Shown piece by piece: positions 31,495 to 43,684 of a stretch of DNA of 64,000 bases. This DNA is from Helichrysum umbraculigerum (lineage: Eukaryota; Streptophyta; Magnoliopsida; Asterales; Asteraceae), in NCBI GenBank assembly GCA_949592205.1, contig CATIUR010000004.1:83675337-83739336 (forward strand), given 5' to 3'. A program made the translations under genes and the position numbers. The notes below the pieces were generated by a model that had not been told where the DNA came from, made no database searches, and saw only the letters and a program-made list of their open reading frames with translations. Every line of letters starts with the position of its first letter. Position 1 is the first letter of the stretch.

Positions 31495-34400
31495 TGTGAC
31501 ACCCGACGATTTAGGTTAACCGTTAAACCTAACCGAAAACCTAATTACGTGTATTTAGATGGGATTTAGGCTAAGTACTTGTACTTACTTGTAACTATTT
31601 GTATATTTATGTGAATATACACCTACGTAATTATTTAAAATTACGCTTACGTGATTTGTTGAAATTACGCGGAACAACCGGACGGAGTCCGATAAACTGT
31701 ACGACGTTGGTGAAAAACTTTCCATAAATAACTTGAATCTTTTTTTAGAAGTTATTTATCATTATTTATTATTTTATTAAAATAATACACAAAAAACCTT
31801 GACATTTCGATTAAAACGTATCAAACTCTATTAAAACGCGCGAATTAAATTTGGCAACCAAACGAAATGTCAAAAATTAATATGACAAATTAAATTAAGT
31901 ATTTTAAATGATACTTCAATAAGAAAAGTTACCCAAAATATATCGTTAATTAAAACGAATTAAAATATCGTTACTCGATTTAACGATTTGAAGCAAATAA
32001 CGAGTAAACGAACACGGTACGTAAACACAGTATGAAAACGAAATTTAAAACACAATACCCACCATATGGGCCCCATGAGGTCAGCCACCACCTCCCCCTC
32101 CTACCAATTGTGAGGCATGCAATTACTTTTCCTTCAATCAATACATGCATTCTCTAAATGATCTTTCATTCTTCACCAACACACATTTCTCTCAACTCTC
32201 TCTCTCTCCCACTCCACTCTTTCTCTCTATAACGATTTTCCAGCCCTAAAATCAGTCACCACAACCACCACACAACCACCAAATAAATCCCTTTGACCAC
32301 CATAGCACCACCACTCAAAAACACCACCATTTTTCAAGTAAATTCAAGAAAACAAGGCACCAAGACTTCCTCATTTCATTTCTGTTCAAATATCTTCATA
32401 ATCACCATTGTAAGGACATTCTCTACTCTTATTTATGCTAAATGTCATGTATTTAAAGTTCACTCAAGTATTATGACCATAAACAAACTTAAAAACCAAC
32501 TTTTCTTAACTCAAAGTTTATAAAAATGCAAGAAATATTTCTGGACAGAAAGTTTTATCAACTTCCACGATTTTTATAAAAATCATTTATCAATAAAAAT
32601 GGACGTTTTTATAGTCTAAAATCAAGTTTAGGAAATAAGCTTTCCAACCCCACAAACCTTATATTTTTCTGAGTTCATTTACTATTTTTAATATTTTTTG
32701 TGAAATCACATAGACAATCTGTCCTACAAAGTCAGAAACTTTTCTCTCAGTAATTTGACCATAACTTGAGCTACACACCTCCAAATGACTTGAAACCACC
32801 GCCCAAATTTCATAAATTTCATTGGTTACAACTTTTATGAAGACCACTTTTATTTATTCCTTGTGTATCTTTCTCAGTAATTTAATCTTCATGCATGCTT
32901 TCAAGTTGGTCAATTTCTGGACCTCAGAGGAAAACGAAATTTTATAAAATAAATAGACCTTTCTAAAAGGCCTTCAAAAATTACTGGAGCTTTATAATAC
33001 ATTTGGGATCGCCTGTGATTTTTTTCATATTCTATTTCGGATTATAGGATTTTATAAAAATCCGACAAGTGGATGTAAAATCTGGAAAATAGCAAAAGTG
33101 GACTGTTTAGGATGTAACATAAAAACCGACACTTGTTGACCTACTAAAAGTGAAAGGGCTGAGTTTTTATGACATTTGAACATATTTAAGGGTTTGGTAA
33201 AAGTTTCAGGTCAAACCGAGTAGGTTTGACCAAGTCAACAAAAATGGGGTTTGGTTTCGAAAACGTCAAACTTTCTATTTTTGGAAACTTACTATTTTTG
33301 GAAAGAATTTTAAACAAAACGGGTTCGGGTGACATAATTTGTAACTTGGACCAAAAACAAGACTAGAAAACACTCCTGAACGAAAAACCGACACTTAGAA
33401 CCTTTGGACCAAAATTGAATCTTTACTCTCACTAAGTACTCAACTTGTGTATCAACCGATAACTACATACGATGAACAACTCGATAACACATGACTTATA
33501 CTATTACAAAGTATTCAATGAAACAAACATAATAACAATATCTTTTAGAATTATTATTACAAACTTACACCAATGGGTCATACCCACTTTTGATAAAACA
33601 AACTTATTTGGACATATTAGTTGAGTGAACAACTATCATAAGTGGACATTAACCCTCCACTTACATAAATGATCTTTTAATACATCTACTCATACAACCT
33701 TATACGTTTAGGAAGTTAGAAGGTTACACGTTGGATTACACTTTACTTGCTATTTGACACTGCTTGCTTACTATTTGCTAGAACTCAGGTGAGTTTCATA
33801 GCCCCTTTTTACTAGTTTTAAATTGTTTTGGGGGAGAATACATACTACAACTGCTTTACACAACTACTTTTACTTGAACACATGTACTGACTTGCTATCT
33901 TACAGACTTACGGACTATTAATGTACAAAATACATACACACATGTTTTATACAACTGCTTTTACTTGAACACATGTACAGACTTGCTATTTTACAGACTT
34001 ACAGACTATTGATATACTGATTTGCATGAGTTACGATTAATCCACTGAAGGCCTCTGAATCATAGTTGTTAATTATCGACTTAAGCGCGAGTTTTAGTAA
34101 ATGGATCCATTTGGGACTGACCATCCCCGCCCGGGGTAGCACGCACTACCACGAACCGTACTGTATAAACGGGCGTTTCTTATTCGTTTCACATGAGTGT
34201 TTTTGGATTAGCACTCACGGGGGCAAATTTCGAGTACTTGATTGTACTTTACAGACGTGTTAAGCTTCGACTATGATGCTCATGACAATTGTATATTCAC
34301 TATATTACATTCGTGCAATATTTTAACTTGATTATGTTCACAATTGTTTATTTACTGCAAACCTATGAACTCACCAACTTTATGTTGACCCTTTTAGTAT

Positions 34401-34719
34401 GTATTTCTCAGGTAACCCTCCGCAGTAGGAAGCTTTTGGAAAGCTTAGCTCGAGTCGCATTGTTTTCAAACATTAAGAGATTAGATTGCATTCAGTTGTG
34501 TTTTGTTATTCAGTAATGTATTAGATATCTCTAATCAGTTTATGCGAACTCCAATATTTTGTACAACGGTTGTAAACAATTTGAAATTATGGTTTGTAAT
34601 ATTTTCAAACGTCTCATATAGAGGTCGTTTGCTTTAATCTTGTGTTGTGATATTTGATTTGGTCGGCGCCCCCGTGACACCTCATCCTTCCGTTGCCATG
34701 TGTGTTTGGGGGTGCGACA
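31495..34719 (+). repeat. Element E 3' LTR
   Basis: Starts TGTGACACCCGACG and ends GGGGTGCGACA. Collinear with the 5' LTR, with scattered substitutions and small indels, clearly more diverged from its partner than the two LTRs of element D. Confidence 0.93.
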
Positions 34720-34724
34720 CGTAA

Positions 34725-37344
34725 GAATAGGACCATCATCGAGACAGCTCGGACTATGCTAGCGGATTCAAATTACCTATCATCTTCTGGGTTGAGGCAG
34801 TTAATACTGCTTGTTATGTTCTGAATCGGGTGCTCACGGTCAAGAAAAAGAACAAAACATGCTATGAACTCTTTAATAACCGTAAGCCAAATATGCAGTT
34901 TCTAGAACCATTTGGGTGTCCGTGTTTGATTATGATTACTAAAGATAAAATCTCAAAGTTTGATGATAAAGCATTTGAAGGGATTTTTCTTGGTTATTCG
35001 GTGAACTCTCCGAATAAAAGAGTTTATAACAAATCAACAAGTCAGATTGAGGAGCACTTTGAGGTTAAATGTTTGCGTTATACGGATCCTCCTCAAGGAA
35101 CGGGTCCGGATTGGTTTTTCAACTATGAGGGTGTCTTTAACTCTTTCAACATACCTGAAGTAGATCAAGAGGAAGAGTTAGTCACCCTACTTCATGGAAT
35201 CGGTCTTTCTCAAGAAACAACCGATTCTCCCTTAAAACCATCTAACCCAAACCCTGAATCGGATTCCAATCAAACATCCACCTCAAAACCTACTCCATCA
35301 CCTACTCCCACACCCACCACAACACCTAGTCCAACAACAGCATCTACATCCACACCTTTACCAAATAAACCATCTCCCACTACACCATCTTCGGATGCTC
35401 CTTCTACTTCTAAGACTATCTATACGAAGGAGCTTCCTTATGATCCACTCATGCATTCATTAGAGGAAGAAGGGGAGGAAGAGGAAGAGGAAGTAGAAAA
35501 GACAGCCTATTCTCACTTCTATACTCAAGAAGAAGATTATAGAGCATCACCGAGTCTTTCTTTAACCGAAACTGCATTTATTTTAGAGAAAGAAGATGCT
35601 CCTGCTACTGAAGGAGATTTGAATAACTTGGAACTGAATCTTGTGCCAGATACAATTCCAGTGACTCGTATACATAAGGATCATCCCATTGACAATATTC
35701 TTGGTGATCCTCATGCTCCAGTTCAAACTCGACATCAAGTGAATCAGACTTCAAGTCAGCAACTTTTGGGTCTCGTTGCTAACATCAATTCGTGTCATCT
35801 ATCTCAGATTGAACCAAAGAAGGTTGAAGAGGCTTAAAAGATCCATCTTGGGTCGAGTCCATGCAAGAGGAACTACAGCAATTCAAGATATTGCAAGTTT
35901 GGGAAATAGTTTCGTTACCCAAGGGTGCCCACCTGACTGGCACTCGTTGGGTATATCGAAATAAGATGGATGATAGGGGCATTGTGATTCGTAACAAAGC
36001 ACGGTTAGTGGTTCATGGTTTTAGTCAAACTGAAGGATTGGACTATGATGAAGTATTTTGCCCTGTTGGTCGATTGGAGTCCATTCGCATTTTCCTAGCA
36101 TTCGCATCCTATGAAGGATTTCGTGTCAATCAACTTGATGTCAAAAGTGCGTTTCTTTATGGACAGGTAGATACTGATGTGTATGTTAAGCAGCCTCCTG
36201 GTTTTGAAGACCCTACTCATCAGGAATACGTCTGCAAGTTGAACAAGGTGTTATATGGTCTTCACCAATCTCCGAGGCTTTGGTATGAGAGGCTTACTAC
36301 ACATCTACTAAAGCATGGTTTTGTGAGGGGTAACATCGATAGCACGCTATTCATTCTTCGAGAACAGTTTGGGGATAGGGAAGATATGTTACTTGTGCAG
36401 GTTTACGTGGATGACATCATCTTCGGTTCTACAAATGAGGCAATGTGCAAGAACTTCGAAAAGATCATGAAGTTTGAGTTTGAGATGAGCGCAATGGGGG
36501 AGCTCACATTCTTTTTAGGTGTACAAGTTGAGCAACTTGCGAAAGGTATCTATATACATCAGTCAAAATATGTCAATGACATGTTGACTAGGTATGACTT
36601 GCTCAATTGTAAAACCTATGGGACTCCTATTGAGCTTAATCACAATATCAGACCTGCTGAGGACGAAGAAGATTGCAAAGAAAAGGACTATCGTTCTATG
36701 ATAGGTTCTCTCATGTATCTGACCGCCTCTAGGCCGGACATTGTCTTTGCCATATCAATCTGCTCCCGCTATCAGGCTAAGCCCAAGGTGTCTCACATGA
36801 AGGCGGTGAAGCGAATTTTCGGTCATTTCAGAGCTAGACCTACTCTTGGTCTATGGTATTCTAATGAGAAATCATTCGCTCTTACTGCCTATTCTGATTC
36901 GGATCAAGGAGGTTGCAGCATAGACAAGAAGTCAACTACAGGGGGATGTCAATTCTGGGATCGCGTTTGGTCTCTTGACAGTGCAAGAAGCAGACTACGG
37001 TTTCTCTTTCTACAGCAGAGGCTGAGTATGTTGCTGCTGTACCCAAGTTCTTTTGATTCAGCACCAACTACGCGATTACAGGTTAATTCTCTCTATGACT
37101 CCTATTCACATAGATAATACTGCTGCTATATCTATCACACGCAATCCCGTACAACATTCTAAGACTAAACACATAGAACTTAGGTTCCACTTTATACGGG
37201 ATTGCTATGAAAAACACCTGATAGACCTGGTCCATATAGACACCATTAAGCAAAATGCCGACCTATTCACCAAAGCCTTTTCTCGTGCTCGATTTGATGA
37301 ACTGATCAACATGATTGGTTTAAGGTTATTTGTACCTAAAAAGT
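34725..37344 (+). pseudogene. pol: Cop1 pol, 3' part: integrase C-half, RT, RNase H
   Basis: Pol continues directly after E. The integrase C-half (TACYVLNRVLTVKKKNK, FGCPCLIMITKDK, FEGIFLGYS) is followed by a Ser/Thr/Pro-rich linker (about 35220-35420) and acidic segments. RT follows with GTRWVYRNKMDD, the QLDVKSAFLYG motif and catalytic YVDD in QVYVDDIIFGST (about 36403). RNase H includes STAEAEYVAA in a shifted frame, and NPVQHSKTKHIELRFHFIRD near 37140. Frame breaks lie near 34775, 35834 and 36953, plus a TGG-to-TGA stop just after the last. The frame ends at 37344-37346. Most motifs are readable, so inactivation is moderately recent. Confidence 0.92.
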
Positions 37345-37346
37345 GA

Positions 37347-37577
37347 TTTGTTACTTGGGCAGCTAGTTTTTTTATATTTAAATTGCTTTTATGTGTGTTA
37401 AAAAAAAAAACAAAAACAACAAAAAACAATGGCAACAGCCACTCTTTATACTTTTTAGTATAAAAGAAATGCACGGTTGCTACATTTTTAAAATAGACGT
37501 TGAGTTGTGTCTGTAAACAACTTGGGATATGATAGTACATCGGGTGACATGCACAAAATGGAATTTTAAGGTTTATC
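37347..37577 (+). other. Cop1 post-pol tail
   Basis: Non-coding, with an A-rich run (37400-37429). No PPT followed by a copy of the Cop1 LTR is seen before the Cop2 gag fragment begins. Confidence 0.6.
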
Positions 37578-38915
37578 TTGGATGTGTCAGTAGGTTTATC
37601 TGACATATTTAAAACAGTTTTTATAAAATTTAGTAAGGATTGGGAGATAGTGAATCTTAAAACTAGTGATCCTTTAGTGCCTAGTGTTAAAACTAGTGAT
37701 CCTTTAGTGCCTAAGACTCCAAATGAAAAAGCAAAAGTTAGTAAATCACGTAAACAGATGTCTTGCTTCAAATGTCACCAAAAGGGACATGTAGCTTCGT
37801 GTTGTCCAAACAAAAAGCCAGAAGCATCACATAAGTTAGTGATTAATGATGAGACACAGACCGATTCCAGGTCAGTTATGGACAGGTTAGGTACCAAACC
37901 GGGATTAGGTAGTAAACCTGTAAATGTTCTGAAAAGAGATGGTACTCATAGTGTCTCTCCACCTAAACCTAAACGGCCTTATTCTCAATCTGATAATGTT
38001 TTAAATAGATCTAGAGATAAGACATCGTCGAGATTTAGGACCCCAAGTAGAAACCACAGTCAGTTTGAGAGTGGTTCTACTTCACGTGAACAAGGACAAT
38101 GTTATGTGCCTTGGAGGTTTTCTACTCACTCTCCTCATAGGCAAAAGACTTCTGATCATCAGCAACCTCAAACTCCTGTGAAAGTAACCAAGACTCCTGA
38201 TGAGAACAGTTATGGCTATTTCAAGGAAGTTCAGATTGTTGATGATAAGGGACAAACCAAGACCGTAATGGCTTGGGTCCCTCTTGAAAACTAATTGTGT
38301 ACAACTTGTTATGTGCAGGAGCAGACTGTGAACAAGGACAGTTGGTGGTATGTAGACGGTGGATGCTCAAGACACGTGATAGGAGAGAAGTCTACTGAAG
38401 GACTTCAAAGAGAGTCTGAAGCAAAGAGTTAACTTTGTTGGAGACAAAGGAGGAGTAATTACTGGGAAAGGAAAAGTTTCTAATGGAACTTTGACTCTTG
38501 AGGATGTGAACTATGTTGAAGAACTAACTCACAACCTAGTGAGTGTTTCCCAAGTCTGTGATAAAGGTTATCCAGTTCATTTTAATGAAAAGGAAGCCTT
38601 AGTTCCGAAGCCAGGATTTACAATTCCTGATGAATGGATATTGATGAGGGCACCAAGGAAGAAGGACATTTATGCAGTAAACATGGGTGTTTCTAGTTCT
38701 TCAATTGTGTTTACATGTTTATTATCCAAGGCTTCAGAAGCAGACACTTTATTATGGCATAGGAGAATGGCACACCTGAACTGGAGAAAAATGAACTACA
38801 TAACCAAGAATGGGTTGGTTCTAGGTGTACCACAAAAACGTTTCAAGTCTGAAGATAAGTGTGTTCCTTGCATGAAAGGAAAGCAGCACAAGAAACCACA
38901 TAGATCTAAGACTGA
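37578..38915 (+). pseudogene. Cop2: second copia fragment, gag C-part, protease, pre-integrase
   Basis: The frame from 37578 carries a Gag C-terminal part with a duplicated TSDPLVP segment and one zinc knuckle (CFKCHQKGHVASCC, about 37760), then VMAWVPLEN and a stop at 38292-38294. The frame continues 24 nt later with WWYVDGGCSRHVIGE (protease-like, DGG at the DSG site). After a frame break comes GAG_pre-integrase: LLWHRRMAHLNWRKM...CVPCMKGKQHKK (38750-38900). It is related to Cop1 at protein level but clearly diverged. The gag N-terminal region and 5' LTR are missing, and the right side is cut by element A at TSD ACTGA (38911-38915). Confidence 0.88.
38265..38318 (+). other. Candidate 54-nt mini-intron in Cop2
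   Basis: Same position and length as 12552-12605 in Cop1: starts GTAATGGCTTGGG, contains CTAAT with the gag stop TAA, ends TATGTGCAG, phase 0. The first half is conserved as protein (AWV), but the second half differs while keeping its ends and length. Confidence 0.4.
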
Positions 38916-39344
38916 TGTAACACCCCCAAATTTAAGGTTTAGCGGAAGCAAGCTTTGGGGTGCTACTAATCAAGTAATCAAGCACAAAGGATACAGTGAA
39001 CGACTCTATATGAGACGTTCGAAAAATAATACATTACATAAGTATTCAAAAATACATAAATGTCGAGTTCGCTAGTAAATTCTACAGAGTCTAATACATA
39101 ACATCTATTACTGTAACACCCCCAAATTTAATGGTTTGCGGAAGCGAGTTTGGATGTTACGAATCAATAATCACAGCACAAAGATATATAATGAACGACC
39201 ACTATATGCGTCGTTTTACATTTGTATTGATAAGACCAAAAGTTTACATCAAAAATATTGTTTACATTAGCTCGGTTGAAATTGAGAGATTTAAGTACAT
39301 AATTAATCTATACAAAATATAATAATGCAGCTAAATCTCTGATT

Positions 39345-42318
39345 CACTACTACAAAAAAGCATATGAAGACCGGTTAAAAAACACATGAAGACCGGTTAT
39401 TGAACCTCTCTAGATGGCACAGGTCTAATTGTGAAATAGCCATCTAGACCTGTTCTAAACCCGGTCTTAATATCAATATATAGACCGGTTGGAACAATGT
39501 ATTTGGCGGGGTTATGAGTTGACAAAGAGACCGGTTAACCGGTCTATATGTATTTATCAAATAAAATGTATATTTAGATTTTTTAGAATAACCAAACCGA
39601 TGAACCTAGTAGCTAATGTATCTGCTATCTCAAATTAAACCACAAACATGCTATCAAATGTACAGAAACAATAATACATAATTACAAAACATATAATATA
39701 TGAAAACTTTTACATAAGGTCAGTGTGTATTGTTTCCTCAAAACGAATAAAAATTAAGACACACCAAATACGTTATTGGCCTCGTTAACCTTCATCATAG
39801 TCTCTTTCTTTTGAGCAATTTTTCGTCAAATTGAACTTCGATAATATCATCTCTGCAAATACCTACATTATAAGATAAAGTTAATTTGTAGTCCCATTTC
39901 CAATATAATAAAAAGTTAAAGGTCATGGGAAGGAATTTGATTTGTTGATAAGGGAAGATCATTATAACATGCTAGATCTACTTGTCAACATATTTTTGTA
40001 AGCTACAAATTAAAGTGAAGGAAGCCAATAATGAAAGAGATAAAAATATACAAATCAAGTCTTCTACATTATAACATGCTAGATCTACTTGTCAACATAT
40101 TTAAGTAAGCTACAAATTAAAGTGAAGGAAGTCAATAATGAAAGAGATAAAAATATACATATCAAGTCTTGTACCTTGTAGAGGCTACTTGTTACTGAAC
40201 TCTGAATCTCTAAACTATGAAGAATGCTTCAATTGATTCCAGGCTTCCAGCACAGTAGTTAATGGAAGTTCTATATCATGCTTCTTTTTGTTTCTATATA
40301 CGAACCAAAGAAGAAAAGCATATCTCAATTAAGAACTTGCATAAAGTGTTTGCATCCGATGGAATTAGAGACAAAACTTGACTCGTACAAGTTGCTAACA
40401 AATACTAATTCAAGTTAAATATTCAAAGTAGCAAACTAATAAATACCAATCGCTGCTTATAATATTAATAAAAAGCAACCAATACTTACTACTCCTACTT
40501 TACTACCACTGCTGCTTGTCGTAGACTCATAGCTCATTACCTCCCATCAACTACCACAACATAAAATAAACAAGAAAAAGTATAAAAACATTTTAACACT
40601 TGCAAAATTTTAATAAGGACTAAAAAATATCACATTATAGAAATATGTAAAAATATGGATCATGTGTAAAGCCTCTTTTAACTGTACAAGGAGGTTCTCA
40701 AGGTGCACTTACATTACCTGAAGGGCTGAAGGTGAACTAATACCTATGTCCTCTTCAAAAACTTCATCCTAGGACACCCACAATGTAATATCTTCAAAAC
40801 CAACCTACACAATAACATATTATACCTATACAAAGAGAATATATTAGAAATCAATTAAACATGGTTTGCAATCATATAAACATATATACTTATAAAATAT
40901 AAGCAAAACTGGTTGGTTTATAACCAAAATCAAACCACCACACTACGATCAAGTCACATATGTTTATACATCCAATAACCGCAGCAATAATCAAGCCGCG
41001 TTTAAGTATTAACCCCAATTTAGATTTGTTGCTACCGAGAAAAAATTAAATCATCATCAGTCAAACTCAGAAACGGATTATACAAAAGAGTAATACGTAG
41101 TAATAAAAAACACACAAAAGAAAACCTTAAGCAAAATTTTATATGGTAAAGGTTCATTCGAAAATCTAAATAAGTGGATTCCCCTGGTCAATATATTATA
41201 TATGTAAGTTGTAACCATAAGATAATGGGCATGTAGTAAATGCACGCACATTACATACAATTTTTAGATTGTATAGCAATAGAAATGTAGTTGTTTGTTA
41301 CCATCGTGTTGAGCTGAGTAGATGAAGACTGTCACCTATATAAGAACTAAATGAATGCATAATAATTAGAGATCATTATTATTAATTAAACGATTCAATC
41401 AACCGGAAAACACAAGTAAAAATGTAAAGTACAAAGAATAAAAATAGCTGTGAAGGAATGTAGTCAGAGACTTTGAGGCAATACTATAATTGACAATGAC
41501 TAGACCACAACCAATAAGAGAATTCACAAACAATAAGCATTTCTAACAAAGCATTTAAAGGACCCTCAAAAGCCATATCACAAACAATAAGCCTAATTTC
41601 TATGCCCTAGAACAAAATCAGATCATACTCAACAATACATATCTACTAATTAAACATATTATTCATGTACCTGCTTTCGAATGTATACACAAACAAGCAT
41701 ATATAAGCAAATAACAAATATACCTTGTAAACAGCTAGAGGGCCAACAAGAAAAAATAAATACTAGTTAGACACACAATAATTTGATTAGTATGATTAGT
41801 ATTGCTCGATAAGAAATCTAAATTAGTAATAGACTACTAATTTCAGTTACAAATACATACAATTCGAAACTGATATTCTGAATACGATAGATAATAAAAA
41901 AGAAATTATGAGCGGAAGTAATAAAAATACCTTGAAGTAGAAGGTCGAAGGATGCATTAAAATTGGGGATTGAAAGTTAGACGATGATTAATTTTATGTG
42001 CCAAGTAACTGGTATGGTTATGAATATGATGGAATATGGATTAGTTAGCACTAATGGTTTTTAACTTTAAGAGAAAAAGATAAGTATATGATTTCAAAAT
42101 TTTGGGGAATAAATCGGAGGGAAGTATTGGAGGGAGGGTGAAATTCGGCTTTGGATTTATGTAGACCTGTATTGTGTGGGACTTGGATATACCCATTGAA
42201 ATTAAAACACATTTAGACCGGTTTTACGAATTTAATTTGGCGGAAACAACTATTAAAGACCAGTTTTCACATGACCGGTCTATAAGAGGGGGTCTAGATG
42301 TCCCATTATGTAGTAGTG
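39345..42318. mobile_element. Non-autonomous CACTA (En/Spm-type) transposon
   Basis: Begins CACTACTACAAAAAAGC and ends ATGTAGTAGTG, the inverted CACTA terminus, with a 3-bp duplication ATT (39342-39344 and 42319-42321). Sub-terminal regions repeat ACCGGT(T/C) words in both orientations: 39368, 39395, 39483 and an AGACCGGTTAACCGGTCT palindrome near 39530 on the left; about 42215 and 42274 on the right. These are likely transposase binding sites. The 2974-bp body has no transposase ORF, so it must be mobilised in trans. A tandem duplication lies at 39961-40174. Confidence 0.92.
39961..40174. repeat. 107-bp tandem duplication inside the CACTA element
   Basis: Units 39961-40067 and 40068-40174 both start ATTATAACATGCTAGATC and differ at only a few positions, so the duplication is recent. 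Non-coding. Confidence 0.85.
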
Positions 42319-43235
42319 ATTGTTTGCATGCTGACTCGAGCTAATTGGCCTTGATTGAGCAGTACAACCTACTGCTGGTTACCTGTGATACATGCTAAAA
42401 CGGGTCAGCGAAACGCTGGTGAGCTCACAGGTTTGTATATCAACACATATTTGTATGAACCGCAAGATTTATAATTGAATTTATAAGGCAATTAAGCAAA
42501 ATAAAAGTTATACAGCCATGAGCACATAGTCTGAGCTTAACTTGAGTTGTCAGGTCCAATTAAGGAAACCTAACTTGAATGCCTCCTACGAGTGCCTAAT
42601 CTACACTCGTCTTCCCAAATGCTAATACGTCCGTTTGACCAGTTATTGCTTGCTAACCCGGACGAGGATTGTCAATCCTATATGATATCATATACTAACA
42701 TTCACGCTAATACATATTACCGGACTATGCTATGGAGGGCTTTAAATTGATTATCTTGAAACTCATGTAGTATTTGATTTGATTTGTTCTAGCGTTCAAC
42801 TTGTAAAACAAAACGAGCAATAATATCACACCCCTGATTGAAAGGCAGTAAAATAGGGGCCATGAGACTCACCTGAGTCTTGAAAGTTTGAATTAATAAC
42901 TTGGATTGATTTGCCTTGAAGTGTTGTCCGAGGACTCGTAACCTGAAGGTGTCCATGACACGCGATGGTTATTAATTGTTCTGGCATCTCGAAAGGCTAC
43001 CTTTGTAGTTGTTTGTCCAAATTACCCCGATTTGGTTGATTGAATTGTATGTTTGAAAACGTGTACGGCCCGTTGGTGATTAATTGTAATAATAGTCTTG
43101 ATGTTATCAAATTGATTTCGAAGCGTTATACTTGAAAAGCAAATTCCATTATGTTTGAAAAGTTGTCTCGTATAAGCGTTTTGAAGTTGTACAAGTTTGA
43201 CACTTGGTGAGAAATGTGCTTACGGAATCTAAGTA

Positions 43236-43333
43236 CGGGGGTCCGGGGGCAGCGCCCCTGGTAGCGGGGTCCAAGGGGCGGCAGCCCCTGGCGGGGTCCA
43301 AGGGGCAGAGCCCCTGGTTGGGGTCGAGCTGGG
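43236..43333. repeat. GC-rich hairpin block in LTR B
   Basis: Three consecutive units of the form GGGGC-loop-GCCCC, including AGGGGC-AGA-GCCCCT and AGGGGC-GGCA-GCCCCT, separated by GGGGTCCA spacers. Homologous blocks: LTR C 44978-45075, LTR A 48157-48221, and D LTRs 52266-52360 and 58486-58579. Confidence 0.9.
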
Positions 43334-43407
43334 ATTTGAATTTAGGTAAAATCAAGTGACAAATTCCAGGTATTGACACTTAGTGAAAATCTGTGTTTTC
43401 TGGTTTG

Positions 43408-43684
43408 TGCGACACGATATGCGACATAAAAGTTTGTCATGCGACACAATGGTTGTGTCGCATAGAAGTGCGACACAAGAGCTTAGCGACACAAGGGTTG
43501 TGTCGCATAAGCGGATAATGCTAATTTAACAGCGACATAATGATTGTGTCGCATGGTATTTGCGACATAAGGTACGACATAATATTGTGTCGCAAAAGGT
43601 CCGACATAACTGGGTTTTTACGACACAAAATATGACATAAGTGATTTTATACGACACAATATGCGACACAAGGCTTGAGTCGCA
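43408..43684. repeat. Inverted word cluster in LTR B, TGCGACACAA
   Basis: About a dozen copies of a TGCGACAYAA word in both orientations. A perfect 10-bp inverted pair TGCGACACAA and TTGTGTCGCA around TGG is at 43440-43462. Confidence 0.9.

Larger units (their letters stand above)
13546..34719 (+). mobile_element. Element E: non-autonomous Tekay-type Ty3/gypsy element, two zinc-knuckle ORFs
   Basis: Both LTRs are present (13546-16778 and 31495-34719, 3233 and 3225 bp), flanked by the 5-bp duplication CGTAA (13541-13545 and 34720-34724) inside Cop1 integrase. Without nested element F, the interior is only about 3.9 kb: PBS, leader, Tekay-like gag, a short protease relic, a TA microsatellite, a second zinc-knuckle ORF and a PPT. 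No RT, RNase H or integrase is present, so mobility must have depended on proteins from an autonomous Tekay relative. Element A (38916 onward) has the same plan. Confidence 0.92.
8909..37577 (+). mobile_element. Ty1/copia element Cop1, decayed, split by element E
   Basis: Order on the plus strand: 5' LTR (8909-9322), PBS, leader, gag (9868-12581), protease and integrase N-part (12606-13545), insertion E (13546-34719), integrase C-part, RT and RNase H (34725-37344), and a short AT-rich tail. Protease-integrase-RT order is diagnostic of Ty1/copia. RT and RNase H motifs look SIRE-like to me, but the 414-bp LTR is short for that lineage, so the lineage is tentative. No copy of the 5' LTR follows the tail; a second copia fragment follows instead, so the 3' end is rearranged or lost. 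Confidence 0.9.

Noticed and set aside
37400..37429. A-rich tract as a LINE or processed-gene poly(A) tail
   Set aside because: It directly follows copia RNase H in the expected post-pol position and has no target duplication.
43408..43684. Regular short repeats that might suggest a CRISPR-like array
   Set aside because: Words occur in both orientations with irregular spacing and no unique spacers of constant length; this is plant LTR sequence.
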